Below, in pieces: positions 6,081 to 7,359 of a DNA stretch of 7,359 nucleotides. The notes under the pieces are model-generated. The model searched no databases, had not been told where the DNA came from, and worked only from the letters and a program-made list of their open reading frames with translations. A program made the translations under genes and the position numbers. The stretch's first letter is position 1. Each line of letters opens with the position of its first letter. Source of the stretch: JBDNDK01 sp046719185 (lineage in GTDB: Bacteria; Armatimonadota; UBA5829). The stretch is taken from contig JBDNDK010000121.1 of assembly GCA_046719185.1 (NCBI GenBank), positions 1 through 7,359 of the forward strand, read 5' to 3'.

Positions 6081-7359
6081 ATGGCTAATGTAGTCGTTGT
6101 GGGGATACAATGGGGAGATGAAGCTAAAGGTAAAGTAGTGGATTATCTCGCACAACAGGCAGATTATGTTGTTAGATATAATGGTGGAAATAATGCAGGA
6201 CATACAGTTGTGGTTGGAGATGAAGTATATAAATTCCACACAGTTCCTGTTGGTGTTATAAATGAAGGTGTAACAGCAGTAATAGCAGATGGAGTTGTAC
6301 TGGATCCTCAAGTATTTATGACTGAATTAACTGATCTTAGAAAAAGAGGCATTACAAGTGATAAAGTAAAAATAAGCTCAAATGCACATGTATTGCTTCC
6401 ATATCATAGAATACTTGATAAATGTGAAGAAGAACATAAGGGTAGTATGAAAATTGGCACCACCGGCAGAGGCATTGGTCCTTGCTATGCAGATAAGATG
6501 TCTAGAATTGGCATTAGAATGTCTGAGTTTATAGATCCAGATAGATTCAAGCAAAGACTTTTTGAGTGTGTGAAAATAAAAAATGAAATTATCACAAAAG
6601 TATATGGTGGAGAAGCACTAGATCCTGATGTTATATATACAGAATATAGCGAATATGCAAAGGCTATGGCTCCTTATGTTTGCAACACAACTGATTTGAT
6701 TTTTGAAGAATCAAGAGCAGGCAAGAGAATAGTATTTGAGGGAGCTCATGGCTCATTATTAGATATTGATCATGGCACTTATCCTTATGCAACTAGTTCA
6801 CATTGTGTAGCTGGTGGCTCTACAATAGGAACAGGTGTTGGTCCTACAAAGATTGATAGAGTAATTGGTGTTGTTAAGGCATACAGCACAAGAGTAGGTG
6901 AAGGACCGATGCCAACGGAACTTGATAATGAGATTGGTGAGAAAATAAGAAAGCAAGGCAATGAATATGGCACCACAACAGGAAGACCAAGAAGATGCGG
7001 TTGGTTTGATGCTGTTGCTGCAAGATTTTCAGCAAGGGCAAATGGACTCACATGCATTGCAGTTTCACTTTTAGATGTTCTCTCTGGATTTGATACTCTA
7101 AAAATTTGCACACATTATATAATTAATGGAGAAAAGACAGAATACTTCCCATCAGACTATCAAACTCTTGCAAAAGCTGAACCTTATTATATTGAGTTAG
7201 CTGGCTGGAGTGAAGATGTATCAAAATGCACTTGCTATGATGATCTTCCAGAAAATGCAAAGAAGTATGTTCAAAAAATATCAGAGCTTCTGGAAACACC
7301 AGTTTGTATGGTTAGTGTTGGAAGAAGAAGAGATCAATCCCTCATTATTAATGAAGATA
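6081..7359 (+). CDS. purA: Adenylosuccinate synthetase (3' end cut by window edge)
   Basis: The frame is open for 426 codons to the window edge. Usual PurA proteins have about 425-430 residues and this one already shows the typical last strand, so only a few residues are missing. The enzyme joins IMP and aspartate using GTP, the first of two steps from IMP to AMP, in the cytoplasm as a dimer. Landmarks are GIQWGDEAKGK (8-18, phosphate loop with catalytic Asp13 and Lys16), GGNNAGHT (35-42, catalytic His41), an IGTTGRGIGP loop, FEGAHGSLLDIDHGTYPYATSSH (residues 219-241, shown here only as its key segments FEGAHG and TSSH plus the stretch between), KAYSTRVGEGPMPTEL and TTGRPRRCGWFDAV. Compared with E. 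coli PurA, Asn34, His223, His241 and Arg415 replace the usual Gln, Gln, Asn and Pro, and Ala15 replaces Gly. The gene has its own promoter and ribosome binding site. Identity is not in doubt; the substitutions may be lineage-typical. Confidence 0.96.
   Translation, partial: MANVVVVGIQWGDEAKGKVVDYLAQQADYVVRYNGGNNAGHTVVVGDEVYKFHTVPVGVINEGVTAVIADGVVLDPQVFMTELTDLRKRGITSDKVKISSNAHVLLPYHRILDKCEEEHKGSMKIGTTGRGIGPCYADKMSRIGIRMSEFIDPDRFKQRLFECVKIKNEIITKVYGGEALDPDVIYTEYSEYAKAMAPYVCNTTDLIFEESRAGKRIVFEGAHGSLLDIDHGTYPYATSSHCVAGGSTIGTGVGPTKIDRVIGVVKAYSTRVGEGPMPTELDNEIGEKIRKQGNEYGTTTGRPRRCGWFDAVAARFSARANGLTCIAVSLLDVLSGFDTLKICTHYIINGEKTEYFPSDYQTLAKAEPYYIELAGWSEDVSKCTCYDDLPENAKKYVQKISELLETPVCMVSVGRRRDQSLIINED

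Noticed and set aside
6060..6311. Minus-strand open frame at the start of purA
   Set aside because: It lies opposite a clear PurA coding sequence and its translation is low-complexity, rich in Tyr, Ile and Cys, with no recognisable motif.
6785..7111. Minus-strand open frame within purA
   Set aside because: It is the antisense shadow of strongly conserved PurA sequence and has no independent start signal.
6081..7359. purA as a pseudogene because of its substitutions
   Set aside because: The frame is uninterrupted for 426 codons, Asp13, Lys16 and His41 are intact, and the promoter and ribosome binding site are good.

Overview
The window looks like ordinary chromosome from a low-G+C anaerobic Firmicute, most likely in the Clostridia. 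The signs are AT-rich DNA (roughly one third G+C by eye), heavy use of AGA, ATA and TTA codons, AGGAGG-type ribosome binding sites, sigma-A-type promoters, and a flavodiiron protein of the kind anaerobes use against O2 or NO. All supported genes are on the + strand. No tRNA, rRNA, CRISPR array, insertion sequence or integrase was seen.

Bases 1-3629 form a tightly spaced carbohydrate-degradation cluster. It starts with the C-terminal 318 residues of a large glycoside hydrolase that ends in tandem beta-sandwich, sugar-binding-like modules. A small class I SAM methyltransferase follows, and then a complete GH36/clan GH-D alpha-galactosidase-like enzyme. Gaps are about 12 and 26 bp, which suggests one operon entering from the left. 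No signal peptide is visible on the GH36 protein, so it probably acts inside the cell on imported oligosaccharides.

Bases 3630-5000 are a single-gene unit: a candidate promoter, a strong AAGGAGG site, a class A flavodiiron protein (FprA type) with all expected iron ligands, and a 12-bp-stem terminator.

Bases 5001-5940 are a two-gene regulatory module. A near-consensus promoter begins three bases after the terminator's T-tract. It drives an XRE-type helix-turn-helix gene that overlaps an ImmA/IrrE-type gene by 14 bp. In the ImmA-like protein the first histidine of the zinc motif HExxH is a leucine, so it may be a dead protease or a sensor rather than an active peptidase.

Bases 5941-7359 hold an intergenic control region and purA (adenylosuccinate synthetase), which is cut by the window edge only a few residues before its expected end. 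The purA promoter is near consensus and carries a dyad in its spacer. A 9-bp hairpin begins at about the predicted transcription start. PurA keeps its core catalytic residues but differs at several positions usually conserved around the IMP and GTP sites.

No wholly new system is evident. The best leads are the degenerate ImmA-like protein paired with an intact repressor, the 5'-terminal hairpin and dyad at the purA promoter, and the PurA substitutions.
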